Shown one piece after another: positions 31,133-44,351 of a DNA stretch of 64,000 bases. Location of the stretch: assembly GCF_023856365.1 (NCBI RefSeq), contig NW_026042712.1:1-64000 (forward strand), in the 5' to 3' direction. Position numbers and translations under genes: made by a program. The notes under the pieces were generated by a model. That model saw only the letters and a program-made list of their open reading frames with translations. It had not been told where the DNA came from and made no database searches. The stretch's first letter is position 1, and each line of letters opens with the position of its first letter. Source of the DNA: Brienomyrus brachyistius (lineage: Eukaryota; Chordata; Actinopteri; Osteoglossiformes; Mormyridae).

Positions 31133-33856
31133 CACTCAATTTTTTTTATAAATAAAACAGACTTGTGCTTCCATATATTTTGTGAATGTGTGTCTTTCAT
31201 ATTTGCAGGTCAGTCAGTGTGTGGGATATTTGGTATAGATATGGCAGACTTTTGTGAAGGTTTCCATGTCACACACAGAGGTTTAGCCTGCCTTGGATTT
31301 TAGCTGCTCTGAGTAAAAAAATGCAAATGTGCCAGGCCTCACAGGTAATGGGTGTGTTTGCACAACAAAAGCAGGAGGACAATGGCCCAAGAAACTCTCA
31401 GCAGGGATGCTAGTAGGTGTTAGGCCCAGGGAATTTGCGAAAATACGCGTAGATTTGGCAGTTCTAGTGCTAAATTAGACACCACATGACACTAGGGCTG
31501 AGGAGGTGGGTTTAGGCAGGTGGGGTTCTGCCGTCTGCCAGCGGTGGGGTGCCCGTGCCTCGACTGTTCACCTGCTTTTTGCACTTTAGTTATATACACA
31601 GTCCATGCTACATTAGGGCCTTGGGGTGCAGGGAGGGGGATGGGGGACTCTGCCATGTGCCAGTGGTGGGGCCCTCATACTCGAACTGCACCCACTAATT
31701 TTAATGCATTGTAGACATAAACACACAACTCTCTCACACTTGTACATGCACACTTCACATTAACATGGGATGGGGAATCAGTGGGGGCTGAGGGGTCCCC
31801 CCTAACTCTCTGTCTCTGGCCCTGCGCGTGTGGGGTGGCCCAGCAGGTAGAAGACGGCTCTGGCCGGTGTGGGCCGTCTCCTCTTGTGGGCTGCGGGCTG
31901 GGTGGTCCTTGGCTCTGCTGCGCCGTGGTGGGGCCCTGGCAGGCGGTCCGGGGTATCTAGGGATGCTCTGAGCCCTTCTAGGCGAATTGTAGGGTTTGGT
32001 CTGGGCTGGGCGGGGGGTCTGCCGCTCCCCAGTTGACGCAGGTCCGCTCCTGGGTGGTGGGGGGGGGGGGTGCACTTTGTTTGTATGGGTCTCCCTTAGA
32101 TCATCCTGCAGTGTCGGGGAGGGGGGGGACGTGCCGGGTCGCTACAGTGGGCGGTGATCCGTCCTGCCGGGGAGCGGGCTGGGGGGACCGTCCGCCAGGG
32201 GAGTGTTCCCGGTTAATGGGGCCCTTTGGCCCTGGACCCGCTTCCCTCGGTGGAGGGCTTGCGGGAGGGACTGGGGGGCTCGCTGTCTGTCCCCCCTCTG
32301 CGGACCTCCTTTTACAGGGGTTGGGCCCCCCTTAGTCCCTCGTGGGCTCCCTCTCGGGTTGGGCGGGTGGTTGTCTTGTGGACATATGGCCATGGGCCGT
32401 GTGTTTCTTATGGTTGTTTGTACTCTGTATTCCCCTACACTTTATTTTCTCCATCCCACCTTTACATCTCCAGCCCGCTGTTCCTGGGAAAAGCCACCTG
32501 CCAATCATCCTTGGAGCAGCAGCCATTCTCAGGATCTCCTACATCACAGATCACCTAATAAACACAGGACCTGTCGACGACTGGAGAAAAGGAGAAACGC
32601 TGAAGCACACTGGGCATTTTGGAAGCATTTCATCATAATAAATTACCTTTGCCTTTACAGTTTCTGTGTACAGTTTCATTATAGTAAATTGCACTTAGTT
32701 GTGATTACTCAGTTACAAAGACAATGGGTCACTCTATAATGGGTGATGGTATGCTTTTAGCTGTGCTTCCACAGGTTGTATCTGCCTTAGTAAATGACTA
32801 AATGTCTTTTTCACAAGTGATTTTGATTATGTTTGTAGAATTAAATTAAAGGTAAACCTGTACATTGGTTAAAATAACATCTGACTGCTACAATAATACA
32901 TCATACAGCGTCTTTTGTACTAATGTGCTACCTTGAGACATTCAGGTTGTATAATGAACAATTTTAATAAGAATTGTGTTAAGTAATTAACTTTCAAAAT
33001 CTATCAATACCATGCAAAAGTGTAAAGTCAAATTTATGAGATACTTATTACAATAAACGGAAGTAGTCTGTACCCATTTAAAGAGGCTTTACATCGTACA
33101 GCTTCTTATACTGGTCTGGTTGGTGGGTATAAAGGATCAATTAGAAATCTTCCTCCTCCAAATGTATCATTTCATGAGTTTTGGTAGAGTGGGGGTAGCA
33201 GGATAATAATAGGATTTACTGGTTATTTTTGATACGGTAAAATCGCAAGACTCAGAAAAATAAAAATTTGTGTATGGTCAGAATTATCAGTGGTAGGAGA
33301 TTTTGTCCCTACTACCATCTGGGAAAAGAACATTCTGGTGCTTATCTGTGAAGAAGCAATTTCAGGAGATATAAATCCTTGCAAAAAGTAGTCTCCCACT
33401 CTATAAATAGGGTGCAATTTGTTTTTTCACGCAGTGGAAATGGAAATGTTTTTTTAATGTTGATGACGACTGTAACTGGTCAAAAGGTGGCGCCAAAGAT
33501 CCCCAGTAATGCATCGCCCATTAATGTACAGATATCCCCCTGCCTCACCATGCATGACTCCTCCAATGGTGCTGCTGTTTAACAGTACATTCATCCTAAC
33601 TATACAATTTGATATCTGGTATCGTCCTGTCAGTTTTAACCCATTTCTAAGTCCCGTATGGTTTAGGTAGCTTTTTTTCCAAAATGATGACCATGAAATT
33701 CAGCACCTATAACAAATATTGAACTATAGGCATTAATTGAAATGCTCTCTCTCACAGACACACACATATTAGATGTCTATGTCTTTCAAATTGTTTAATA
33801 CGAATTAATCTGTTTTATAATGTTCACACAAAAAAAGCTTTTGTGTTCACATTTTA

Positions 33857-35279
33857 CAACGCCAAATCAGAAAAAGTTGGGATGGTATGTAAAATGAAAA
33901 TCAAACTGAAAACAGCACTTTGTTAAATTATCTTTGACCTGTATTACATTGAAAACAATACAACAGCACATTATTTAATGTGTTCCTCGTGAATTTCATT
34001 GTTCTTTTTCAAACACGTATTCCAATTTTGGTTCTTAGAACACATTTCAAAAAAGGTTGGGACAGTAAAGCATTTAGTACTTTGTAATGTCGCCATTCCA
34101 TTTCACAACACTTAACAGGCATTTAGGGACTGAAGACACCAAGTGATGTAGTGTTTCAGGTGTAATTTTGTCCCATTCTTCCTGCAAACAAGTCTTAAAG
34201 CAGACAACAGTACGGGGTCTTCGTTGTCACATATTGCGCTTCAAAATGAACCACACATTCTCTATTGGAGACAGGTCGGGACTGCAGGCAGTCAAGTACC
34301 CATACCCTCTTCCTCCACAGCCAGGACTTTGTAATGTGTGCAGAATGTGGTTTCGCATTGTTTGTTGAAAAATGCATGGGCGTCCCTGGAAAAAATGTCT
34401 TCTTGAAGGTAACATATTGTGCTTCAAAATCTCTATGTACTTTTCAGCATTAATGGTGCCATCACAGAACTGCAAGTTACCTTTGCCAAGGGCACTGACA
34501 CAACCCCATACCATGACAGACCCTGGCTTTTGGACTTATTGCTGGTAACAGTATGGGTGATCCTTTTCTTCTTTGGTCTGGAGCACACGGCATCCATTTC
34601 TCACAAAAAATACCTGAAATACTGATTCATCTGACCACAGTACACGTTTCCACTGTGTGATGGTCCAACTCAGATGCGTTCTGAGCCCAGAGAAGCCGAC
34701 GGCGCTTCTGGACACTGTTAAGATGGGGCTTGCTTTTGGCACAGTACAGTTTTAACTGGCATTTGTGGATGTAACTACGTATTGTGGTACTTGACAAAGG
34801 TTTGCCAAAGTAGTCATATGTGGTCATATCGCTTATTGACGATTGACGAAGAATGACGATTCTTGATGCAGTGGGATGCTGAGGGATCGGAGATCACGGT
34901 AGTTCAACTTAGGCTTGCTTCCTTGTCCTTTACGCACTGAAATTGCTTCAGATTCCTTCAATCTTTTAATTATGGTATGCACTGATGAAGGTGAAATATC
35001 CAAATCTCTTCCTGTCGTTCTTTGAGGAACATTGTTTTTAAACATTTCAATAATTTTCTCACGTATTTGTGCTGTTTTTGTACCAAATCATAATTACAAT
35101 CACCTGTTGACATCACTTGTTTCAAATCACATCATTATTTAACCAATTTACCTCACTACTGGCCCTAAATCGCTCCTGTCCCAACTTTTTTGGAAATGTG
35201 TTGCAAGAACCAAAATTGGAATACGTGTTTATTTTGAGAAAAACAATGAAATTCATGAGGAACACATTAAACAATGTGA
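33857..35279 (-). mobile_element. Tc1-like transposon relic, unit 2
   Basis: Same insertion as in unit 1, and slightly more complete in the left inverted repeat (CACATTATTTAATGTG is retained near 33968-33983). Transposase fragments lie on the minus strand (34227-34514 C-terminal, 34833-35045 N-terminal) with the same breaks. Absent from unit 3 because of the 3.2 kb deletion. Confidence 0.85.
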
Positions 35280-35849
35280 TGGGGGTAACACAATAAATTC
35301 AAGATTTTTATTTGTCGTACAAATGTAGTGGTACACTGGCAGCGAAATGAAATTGTCGTTACTCCAGTCGGTGTAATAAACACACTAGTAAAAGGACATC
35401 AAAATTAAACAACGTGAATTAACAAAAGAAGTACTGAAACTACAGAAAGATAATAAGAAAATATAACAATAAAAGGTATATAAAAAGTAAAGATGAAAAT
35501 GTATAAAAAATATGTAGAAATGTTTAAAGTACAGATTGTAGTTATAGCATATTTTAGCTTTTAATCTGTGATGTTAATGATCCTACTGGCCGGGGGTAGA
35601 AGCTTCTCCTCGGCCTCTCAGTCCCGGCCATAAGGCCCCGGGGACTTATGCAGGGCGGCAGTTCTGTCCTGGTGATTCTCTGGGCGCATCGTATCACCCT
35701 CAGCGGGACTCGGCGGCCCTCAGAGCTGGAGCTGCCGTACCGAGCAGTTATGCTCCCGGAGAGCACAGATCCCACATTGCCGCTGTAGAAGGTTTTTTGT
35801 GGCACAGACGAGAGTCTGTATTTCCACAGCTGCCTCACATGATACACTC
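35280..35849 (-). mobile_element. LINE 3' end, 5'-truncated, unit 2
   Basis: Copy of the unit-1 fragment, with the ORF2 tail at 35847-35554 on the minus strand. It has an 11-nt insertion in the UTR part relative to unit 1. Absent from unit 3. Confidence 0.65.
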
Positions 35850-36590
35850 ACTGTCAGGCTTTCAGCACTAAAGCTACAGATTACTGGGTGGCCGAGAGGT
35901 CTGTGAAATTTGGAGGGTCAGTAGCTTGCCTGGGAACCCTTAGCATTCAGCGAAAACTGAACAGAGAGGCCTGTAGCAGGGTTGTCTAATTTGTTTAGCT
36001 GGCTGGCATAAGATTTTCAGTTTGAAACAAGTATGCACACAGATTTACATGTACGTAACAGTTTTATTACCTTGTAAATAGTTTGCAGGGTTTTCAAAGT
36101 ACCCCAGTGCATTTGATATAGCGAATTTTAGGTTTATAATGAAATAATATAGATTTGCCCTAAGATTTAATAAGATTTCTTGCGTGAGCGTGAGAGTCTG
36201 AAGGTGTGAGTGTCACACCAAATGGGTGAGAGCTGGCAACCCTGGCTCTGTTCAGTAGCCTCAGAAATTCTTTCGAACTTTCCAAACACAGCTGATGGAA
36301 ATCAATGGACGCAAAGGTTCTCAGTGACCATTTTAGCTTGTTTTTAGACTAAAGGCCTATGATGGATCTTTGGAATGTTGCGGAGATACGAATGCTGAGG
36401 ACAGCATACTTTGTGCTGTGAGTGTTATGTTAACCATGTAAACAAAGAGGAAGTACACAGTCCAACCAGATACTATATTGAAATGCTAACAAGTTTTTAA
36501 ATATTTTTATTCAAGTGACTTTAAGTCTGGATAATGTTTTTAATGGTTGGAAACGTGTGTATTACTGTATAATTAAATAATTAAACTTCT

Positions 36591-38050
36591 GAAATGGCCG
36601 CTCAGTGCAGGAGGAGGCTGCAAACCTGAAGAGGCACACAACCGTATGGGTGGGGCAGGGGATCAATGGTGTGAGGTAGAGGACCAGGGCAGTGGGATTG
36701 CAGTGGCACAAGGGCAACCGTGTGGTCATCATGGGCTCCTCCAATGGCAGCTTCAGGTAAGTCGCTCTGATAAACCCCGTTAGACTCCAGTGAAGTGAGT
36801 GAGGCTGCAGCGCTACACTGGAGGGGACACATGTGGGCTCAGGGGCCCATGTGACTGTAGCAGAGGAAGGGATCTCTAGCTGATGTGGAGGTACAGGCCC
36901 AGTGGCAGTAAGGGGTGGGCAGTCAGCTGCAGAGGCTGCGGGGCCAGCGGCCCCACTGTACACATGGACCGCAGGGAATCTCAGCATGTTGTGCCCAAAG
37001 TCCAGCACACATGCCGTGCTCCGGGGGAAATTCAGGCCCAGGATGGAGGGATCGAGCATGTCAGCCATCCACATAGTTACTATTCACAACTAAACCCCCC
37101 ATGTCAAAAGGGAACAACCCCGTCCCTCTTAAAGGGGCCAGGTCACCAGTCATTGTTCTCACCTGCACCAATGTCAGTTCTAGACAGTGTCTGGTCTCAC
37201 CAGGGTTGCAGTGGAACCTGTATGGACTAGGGCAGTACATGCGACTCACATCACTATGGTGGGTATGTGACAGAAGTTGCCTCTGTGAGTCCAATCCGTA
37301 GTCACAACCTCTGCAGCAGGTGGCAGCAGGGCCACCTCCCCGGTGTCAACAAGGAAGTTCCGGAAATTAACCTTGTTGGCCCACATCTTCCCGGCTATGC
37401 GTGCCCTTGGCGGAACCCTGGGTGGCAGTGAACTTGGGACACTGTCTGAGGATTGAGGGGTGGGGGGGGGTGCTGCTGCCTGTCAGCCTACAGGCAGTCT
37501 GCCTCCAGGAAGTAAACCTGAGGGCCTGGGTCCTCCAAGCCCTTTGGCGTTTACAGCTTGGTTGATTTCTCCCGCCTCGTTCCCCGCCACCTTGCTGCCC
37601 ACAATTTCTCTCTCCAAAGCCAGTTCCAGGGCCTCGTCTAGGGACGCAGAGGGGTTGGCTGTGTCTGAATGTGAGCTATCTGGGGTTAAGTGTCTAGATA
37701 AACTGATCCCTGGCCAGTTCACTCTGTACTGATAGAGCCATGTGAGCACAGACACGCCTACACAACCCCTTGATATCATTAAGCAGGATGCAGAGAGACT
37801 CATTTGACTCAGTCCCTGCACCTATTGTTTAACTGAGAGGGCAGAAGTCCTCACACTGCCCACAGCGATTCTGCAGGGCACTGACCAGTGTCTCATCCAG
37901 GGGCTCAAGCAACCAGCAGTGTACACCTCAGAAAAACATGTGTGACAACCCTGAGGACCTGCTTGCATACCACAATGGTATCCCATCTCCCCTTGCTCTT
38001 TGAAGGGGTACCACCCATCCAGTATAGTTATCACTGGGCTATCACAATGT
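36591..38050 (-). mobile_element. Decayed LTR-retrotransposon gag-protease relic, unit 2
   Basis: Copy of the unit-1 relic, with the same gag-like and protease-like pieces on the minus strand and no intact frame. Confidence 0.55.
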
Positions 38051-38660
38051 CATCACAATACTAAAGACTGAAACAAAGCCGTGAGGTCAGACCCTCTGTA
38101 TACAGCACACAGTCTCACCCTCACATCCTGTATGACCACATTTCTGCTGTTCACATGGCATTTCTCCAGCTTCCATTGCCCTGCAATGGACTGACGTGCT
38201 GTTGAAGGTCTACCTCACTTTACACTTTGCCCATGTCTTGTGTGTATACCCTGTCCGCTCCTAACGTGTATTTAGTTTGTGTAAATCTATCACTGCATCT
38301 GCATTTCGCAGTTCAGCTTCTGACAACATTGTGTTTCCCATCTGTGTATTTGGGTTCGGTGCTTGTTGGGTGCCTGTCGTGGTCCTTCTATTTACAATTG
38401 TACGCGGGGCGCCAATTCATCTTCTTTATTCATCATGAATATTTTAATTCATTAATGCAGGAGTCTGTGATAAATCGCTATCAGCATTTGGTTTATAATG
38501 GCCAATTAATGATAACTAAAAAGAAACAGAGAGACTGAAGACACAACTTTCAACCATGATATGAGTGCTGTTGCTGCATAATTTGTCCACCAGGGGTCAC
38601 AGCGCAACCCCCATCTCGGCAAGATGGATGACTTGAAATATGTTTCTATATCAAGTTGAA

Positions 38661-39769
38661 TTATTTTTATTTCTATAGCACATTTAAAAACAATCTATGT
38701 TGTGCCAAAGTGCTGTAGGTCAAAATAATATAAATATATAGTAAAAGTAGAGACATTGGCCAATGTTACACAATGTTACACAAAAAAATAATCAGAATCA
38801 GACTGTGGTTTATTGCCAAGTAGGTTGACCCTACAAGGAATTCTTTTTGGTATAATGGTGCTCCATGGAAAAACAAGACTAAGCAACAACCAAGTTCAAA
38901 AAACAGTGCAAAAGTTATACAATAATCTAGTAATAAATATAAAATCACTATAAATGTTAAATACATGATGTGCAAAGCAGAATAGTCAGATTAAATAGAT
39001 AAATAAAATGTGTTCCTGTGTGTGCAGGGTCAGTACAGAGATGCATCTAATAAGAAGCGGTGTAAGGCTGAATTAGCTCCGAGACGGACTGGGGACCTAT
39101 GCCATGTATCGCCTTAGAAAGAAATAAGAAATCTTTAAACTGTATTCTCAGAAATTCTCAAAACTTAACAGGTAGCCAATGCAATGCAGCCAACACAGGG
39201 GAAATTTGGTGTCTATTTTTTGTTGAGAGCCTGGTAGCACCGTTTTGAACAAGGTGTAGTCAGAATAAAGATGCTTCTGGTAAACCTGGGTACAGAGAAC
39301 GGCAGTAACCCAATCAGGATAAAAGCAGGAGTAACTCTCCAGGTCTTTGGCTGAAAGGTGTGGTTTAAGCCAGGCTATTGAACTCAGCTGACAGAAACAC
39401 CCCTTCACAACAGCATTTATTTGTTTATCAAACTCAGTGATGAATCAAAGATGACACCAAGATTTTTAGTATGTGACTGGAAGTTTTCTGAATGAGGCCC
39501 TAATTGTTCTCTGAGATCATGAACAGTGACCAGAACTCATTACCTCTGTCTTGTTTTCATTAATCTGGACGAAAGTCATTGCTGTCCTGTTCTTAATATC
39601 CTCCAGACAGTTAGAAAGGGCCACCAGAGAGCAGCAGTCACCAGGTTTTAATGGCAGATAGAGCTGCGTATCACCAGCATAGCAATGATATTTTACATAA
39701 TAACGTTCACAAATAGAGCCCAAAGGAAGCATGTATAGAGGGAATATGAGAGGGCCTGTATCACAGGAC
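38661..39769 (-). mobile_element. L2-like LINE reverse-transcriptase scrap, unit 2
   Basis: Copy of the unit-1 scrap, with the same Y-A-G-D motif. One residue after it reads L-Y, closer to the usual form than the P-Y of units 1 and 3. Confidence 0.7.
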
Positions 39770-40138
39770 TGGATATGTTTACAAGTAAGGCCATAGTACT
39801 TAAGGGGTGTGGCCATCCCACACAGTGACAAGCCCATTCATTCACCTCATCTAGGCCTTTTACTAGGGATTTAAGGTCCTGGTTTTCCTCTCAGACCCTA
39901 GAGCACACTGCCAGGCTCAGATTCCCGATCCCACATCCTGCTGAAGCCCTTCCCAAGATCAGACACTAGTTTTGTTTTCCTTGTTCTTATAGTAAAATGA
40001 TGGTCTTTGACTTCTATACATCATCACTGTTCTGTTAATTACACATGACCTAATCTAAGTATTACACAAACCAAGCATAATTACTTAGAGATGTCATGAG
40101 ATGGAAAATCCTTATTCAGTTAATTATTTTCCCCACAG

Positions 40139-40452
40139 GTGCTGACAGTGTGTCTACAGTGAAATGGGCCTGTGTACAGAGAGGATGATCTGTAACAATC
40201 CCATGTTCCTATGGTGACAGATATAAAACTCATGTGAAATACTGGTGCAGAGGGTATAATGTGAGGTCATGTACTCCCATAGTACACACTGACTCTCCAC
40301 TGGAGGGTAAAGTGTGAGTCAGAGATGATCCTGACCAGCGAGTCTTCACTGTGACCATCAACAATCTGACAGCTGAGGACTCCGATCGGTACTGGTGTGG
40401 TGTGAAGATCAGTGGAGCCTCTCTGATCAGGTTAATCTGTCAGTCACTGATG
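40139..40452 (+). pseudogene. Ig V-type exon 1 of CD300/pIgR-like receptor, unit 2
   Basis: Copy of the unit-1 exon with the same splice sites. The same two in-frame TGA codons stand at 40186 and 40315. It differs by small changes, for example Leu for Gln before the second TGA and Ser for Phe in the final strand. Confidence 0.85.
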
Positions 40453-40805
40453 GTAAGATGTCTGTACTGCAGACTGTAGCCAATGAGATGCACAGTATGT
40501 AACATGTCACTGAGTCAAAAAGGAAGGACCTTAACACAAACACTGATGGAAAAAATGTTTTAATATTTTAAAAATCTGCATTTTAATTTAATTCAATATG
40601 ATAAACGAGACTTGGAAGAAGTAACAGTGTCAGCTAAATCGGGCGACTTCATGAGGTTAAATATGATAAGCAATATGTTAAAAAATGTCAGTTTATTGGC
40701 CAAACATTTACATACAGTATGTATGTTGTAATGGGCTGATATTCATAAACATTTCATTGCTGTGCAAATCTTTGAGTGTTTTACCTGTGTGTTGAAGTCC
40801 TCCAG

Positions 40806-41084
40806 GGCTGACAGTGGACAAACAGGAGGTGACGGGTGTGGATGGAGACAGTGTCAGTGTTACTATGGAAACAACAAAAGACAAAGGATGTGGTGTAAGA
40901 TTGGGGGCTCCTGTGCATCAGAGAGATCAGTGAGTTTGCATGGGAGGCCTGTCCTGATCAGGGATGACACAGAAAATAAAACCTTCATTGTGACAATGAG
41001 TGGGCTGGAGAGGAAGGACACTGGCTGGTATTGGTGTGCTGCTGGAATCCTGCAGATTCCAGTTCATATTACTGTTAAACATAA
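40806..41084 (+). pseudogene. Ig V-type exon 2 of CD300/pIgR-like receptor, unit 2
   Basis: The best preserved copy. It carries the same early frameshift as unit 1 but an intact D-T-G-W-Y-W-C-A-A-G motif near 41020-41045 and an in-frame end at V-H-I-T-V-K-H-K. It therefore represents the older state of the exon 3' half. Confidence 0.8.
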
Positions 41085-41254
41085 GTAATTGATTTAAATC
41101 TGTCTGTGAATTATTTATGCTTGAATATAAATAGATACATACTAATCAACCCAGCAGTTTCACTCACGAAGGGGTTTGTGCTTCTTTGTGGGGATAATCC
41201 CCTATTTATCAGCTGTTGTGAAACAGAGTTATTTATTGGGATTATTGTTTCAAT

Positions 41255-41972
41255 GATAGTGGCACGGTGGTCCAGTAGGCGGCGCTGTTGCTTCACGCAT
41301 CCATGTTTAGGGGTTTGAATCTGGCTTCTGCTCTGTCTGTGTGGAGTTTGCATGTTCTCCACATGCTGTGTGGGTTTCCTCCAACAATCCAAAAACGCAC
41401 AGTCAGGCTAATTGGTGTCTTTAATATTGAATGTGTGTCTTCTAGTTTATGATCAGTCTGTAATATGACAAAAATCACAGCATTTTCCACAGACATACAG
41501 CCAGTCACTTGTTATGTATACAAATCCAGACAAATCCATGTAGCTTGCAACATAATTCAGGCATTTTTTCATCTTTGTGAGGATGAATTGTTACTAATGG
41601 TGTGCAGACTGACTAACATGTCTGTAGGTGGTTTTTCATTGCAGCGTAGACCAGTGTTACAATTGTACTCTGTAATATCTGTTCCAGTGCTGCATCCATC
41701 CATTGTCTGAAACTGCTTGTCTAATTCAGGGTCCCTATGGGCGCAAGGCAGGGAACGTCCCATGACAGGGTGCCAACCAATTGCAGGACACGCTCACACT
41801 CCATTCCCTCGCACAAGCACACCTACCGGCAATTTGACAACTCCAATTAGCCTCAGCATGTTTTTGGACTGTGGGGGGAAATCAGAGTCCCTGGAAGGAA
41901 CCCCACAATGACACAGGGGGAGCATGCAAACTCCATACACACGGAACTCCAGCGAAGACTTGAGTACACGTG
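41255..41972 (+). repeat. SINE-like and common fish repeats, unit 2
   Basis: Copy of the unit-1 pair of repeats in the same position between Ig2 and membrane-span exons. Confidence 0.75.
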
Positions 41973-42632
41973 CCAGAGGAATGAGGCGACAGTGCAAACC
42001 CTGCTTTTTATTAACTATCCTTTCTCCTGTTTCCACTGCTCTCCTTTTCTCTGCACATGATGAAGAAGGAGGGGATAATGAAAAACGGAGGTAAGCATTC
42101 AGCAGCATTTACAGTAGTGTGGGGGTCCAGCTAGCAGCATTTACCTGATCACACAGTAATGGGAAACTGTCATTTTAATTTTAAGGGAAAAAAATATTTT
42201 TTATTTGATTTTCTTAATAATAAACTTGAGATCCCATCCCATCCAGGGTGAGCCCTTGCCTTCTGCCCTGTGCTGCTGGGGAATGACTGCAGGCCTGTTT
42301 TTACAAAATAGTGTAACATGTTGTGTGATAATCTCTAGCTATTTTCATGCTCTTTGTTAATGTCTCCTGTTCCTCACATGTGTCCTGTGTAATAGTACCG
42401 ATGTGGCTGTACCGTGTTTCTATAAAGCATGTAAGACTTTACTGTTCACATCCACCCTCTTATTCAGCTCTTTGGTCCAGCTGGCTCTGTATGTAGGACT
42501 GAGCTGATCGGTGCTGCTGTCGATTATCAAGGTGGTTTTACTTCAGTCAGAACAGATTCACTGTTTTGTTCTTCAGGTTTAAATGTGATATGTGTGACTG
42601 ACAGACACACTGGTGTATTATATGTCTCACAG

Positions 42633-42834
42633 GTGGGAGCAGGTTCTGGATGCTGTACTGAAAGCTGGGACTGGTGTGTTTTACCTGATTTGCACCATCA
42701 TCACCATTCAGCTGCACTGGACCTCCTGTAGAAAGCAGGAACCAATCAGAGAGAAGCAGAGGGTCTCCCTGGATCAGAGGAAGCTGGCAGAGGAGATGAC
42801 CTTCGTGGAGCAGAATGAGTCAGACGAGCTGTAA
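42633..42834 (+). pseudogene. Membrane-span and cytoplasmic-tail exon, unit 2
   Basis: Copy of the unit-1 exon with one Arg-to-Gln change in the basic cluster (C-R-K-Q-E). Open throughout, with the same stop and AATAAA. Confidence 0.5.
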
Positions 42835-43379
42835 AATAAACGGTTATGCTAACTGCAGTGAAGCCTCTCTCACTCGGCCCTGCTCAGTCTGTACAGTCAT
42901 AGCATGAGAGTCAGTTAAACACAGAGGGGATGATTATCTGCTGGCAACCTGTACAACCACGTATTGGCCACTTATTCACAAGTGCTTTGCTGCCACCTGC
43001 TGGTTAATGTTTAATAATCGTTATCTTGTGAAGGTAAGACTGGTTTTTATTAAATTGTCTCTTGATTCTGAAAAAATATGGTACTATGCAAAAGTCTTGG
43101 GCCATCAAAGAAAACGTTTAATGCTATTTAATTGGGTTGTGTATATTTGCTCAGAACAAAAACACAATTATCATAAAAATATATGCAAATTAAAAGTGAC
43201 ACAATAAAAACTAACAAGAATTTCTTCTTTTCTCCATAAAGTTACTGATGCCTTGTTGGATCGCTAGATGAACCACGCTTTGGATCCTAAACCTCTCCTC
43301 AGGGGCACCCCAGCCATTCCATGTATTTGTTAAATTCTGCCACCAGCTCACTTAATTAATTAATTTAATTAAACAAATG

Positions 43380-43637
43380 TGTCATGCCCGGCTCGTCCGC
43401 TCCTCCTGTGTGCCACGCCCCCTGATTACCCACGTGTTTTCTCCCGATTGTACCCAGCTGTATCTAGTTAATTTGCTCAGTCCTGTGTATTTCAGTCCGT
43501 GTCTTACCCGAGTCCTTTGTCCGTCATTGATGTTCGTAGCCCTCGTCCCTGAGATTAAACCCCTCGTTTGCCCTGATTCTCGGCTGTCTGCCTGCTTCTT
43601 ACCCGCCTGCCCGCGATCGCTGCCGTCTCCCGTGACA
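43380..43637 (+). mobile_element. Solo LTR, unit 2
   Basis: Same insertion with the same AAATG flanks, and 9 bp shorter than in units 1 and 3 because of a small internal gap near 43530. Confidence 0.85.
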
Positions 43638-43943
43638 AAATGTTAATGATGCATTGATTAGCCATAGGAGTTGTGTTATAAAAAGATATAGGTCTATTGG
43701 ATGGTTGGTGCAAATGTTTTACTAACTTTAGAAGAGATTTTGAAATGACTGGGCTGCCACACTTTGACGGACAAAATATTATAATTCTAGACCAAGATGA
43801 AGATCATTTGAACATCATTTTCTTCGACAGCCCAAGACTTTTGTACAGTTTTGTATGTGTCTTTTATACTGGTCATAATTTGTTTAAATACATGATTAAT
43901 AAATTGATACTTTACAAAACATTTCATATTTTTCTGAAATTGG

Positions 43944-44265
43944 TAATTATTAAAAATGAATTTCACAAACTTAAATGGTTTGGCTGCGATGGGCTGGCCC
44001 CCCATCCAGGGTTGTTCCCGTGCCCATTGCTTCCGGGATAGGCTCCGGACCCCCCACGACCCAGTAGGATAAGCGGTTTGGAAAATGGATGGATGGATGG
44101 ATGGTAATTATTAAAAATGAATTTCACAAACTTAAATGGTTTGGCTGCGATGGGCTGGCCCCCCATCCAGGTTTGTTCCCGTGCCCATTGCTTCCGGGAT
44201 AGGCTCCGGACCCCCCACGACCCAGTAGGATAAGCGGTTTGGAAAATGGATGGATGGATGGAGGG
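43944..44265. repeat. 161-bp tandem duplication, unit 2
   Basis: Two copies (43944-44104 and 44105-44265) as in unit 1. Confidence 0.9.
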
Positions 44266-44351
44266 ATAAATGGTTTGGAGTTTTTAGGTCACCCCTCCTC
44301 GTCAGAGCCCACCAATCAGGGACTCTTTAAAAGAGTGATGTAATCGGGAAC

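Larger units (their letters stand above)
28911..31472 (+). mobile_element. Palindromic piggyBac-like element, unit 2
   Basis: Terminal inverted repeats start TAGCACTAGA and end TCTAGTGCTA. The flanks rejoin to the uninterrupted unit-1 sequence, which proves insertion. The right half (about 30040-31130, plus) and part of the left half (about 29600-30037, minus) both encode pieces of a piggyBac transposase, so the element is a large imperfect palindrome. The arms also match outside the coding parts, for example 29012-29245 against 31147-31380. No intact transposase remains. The same structure stands in unit 3, so it moved or was duplicated already rearranged. The target appears to be ATTA rather than the usual TTAA. 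Confidence 0.85.
28707..32450. repeat. GC-rich block, unit 2, split by the piggyBac-like element
   Basis: The block occupies 28707-28910 and 31473-32450, with the mobile element at 28911-31472 between. Otherwise it is nearly identical to unit 1. Confidence 0.5.
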
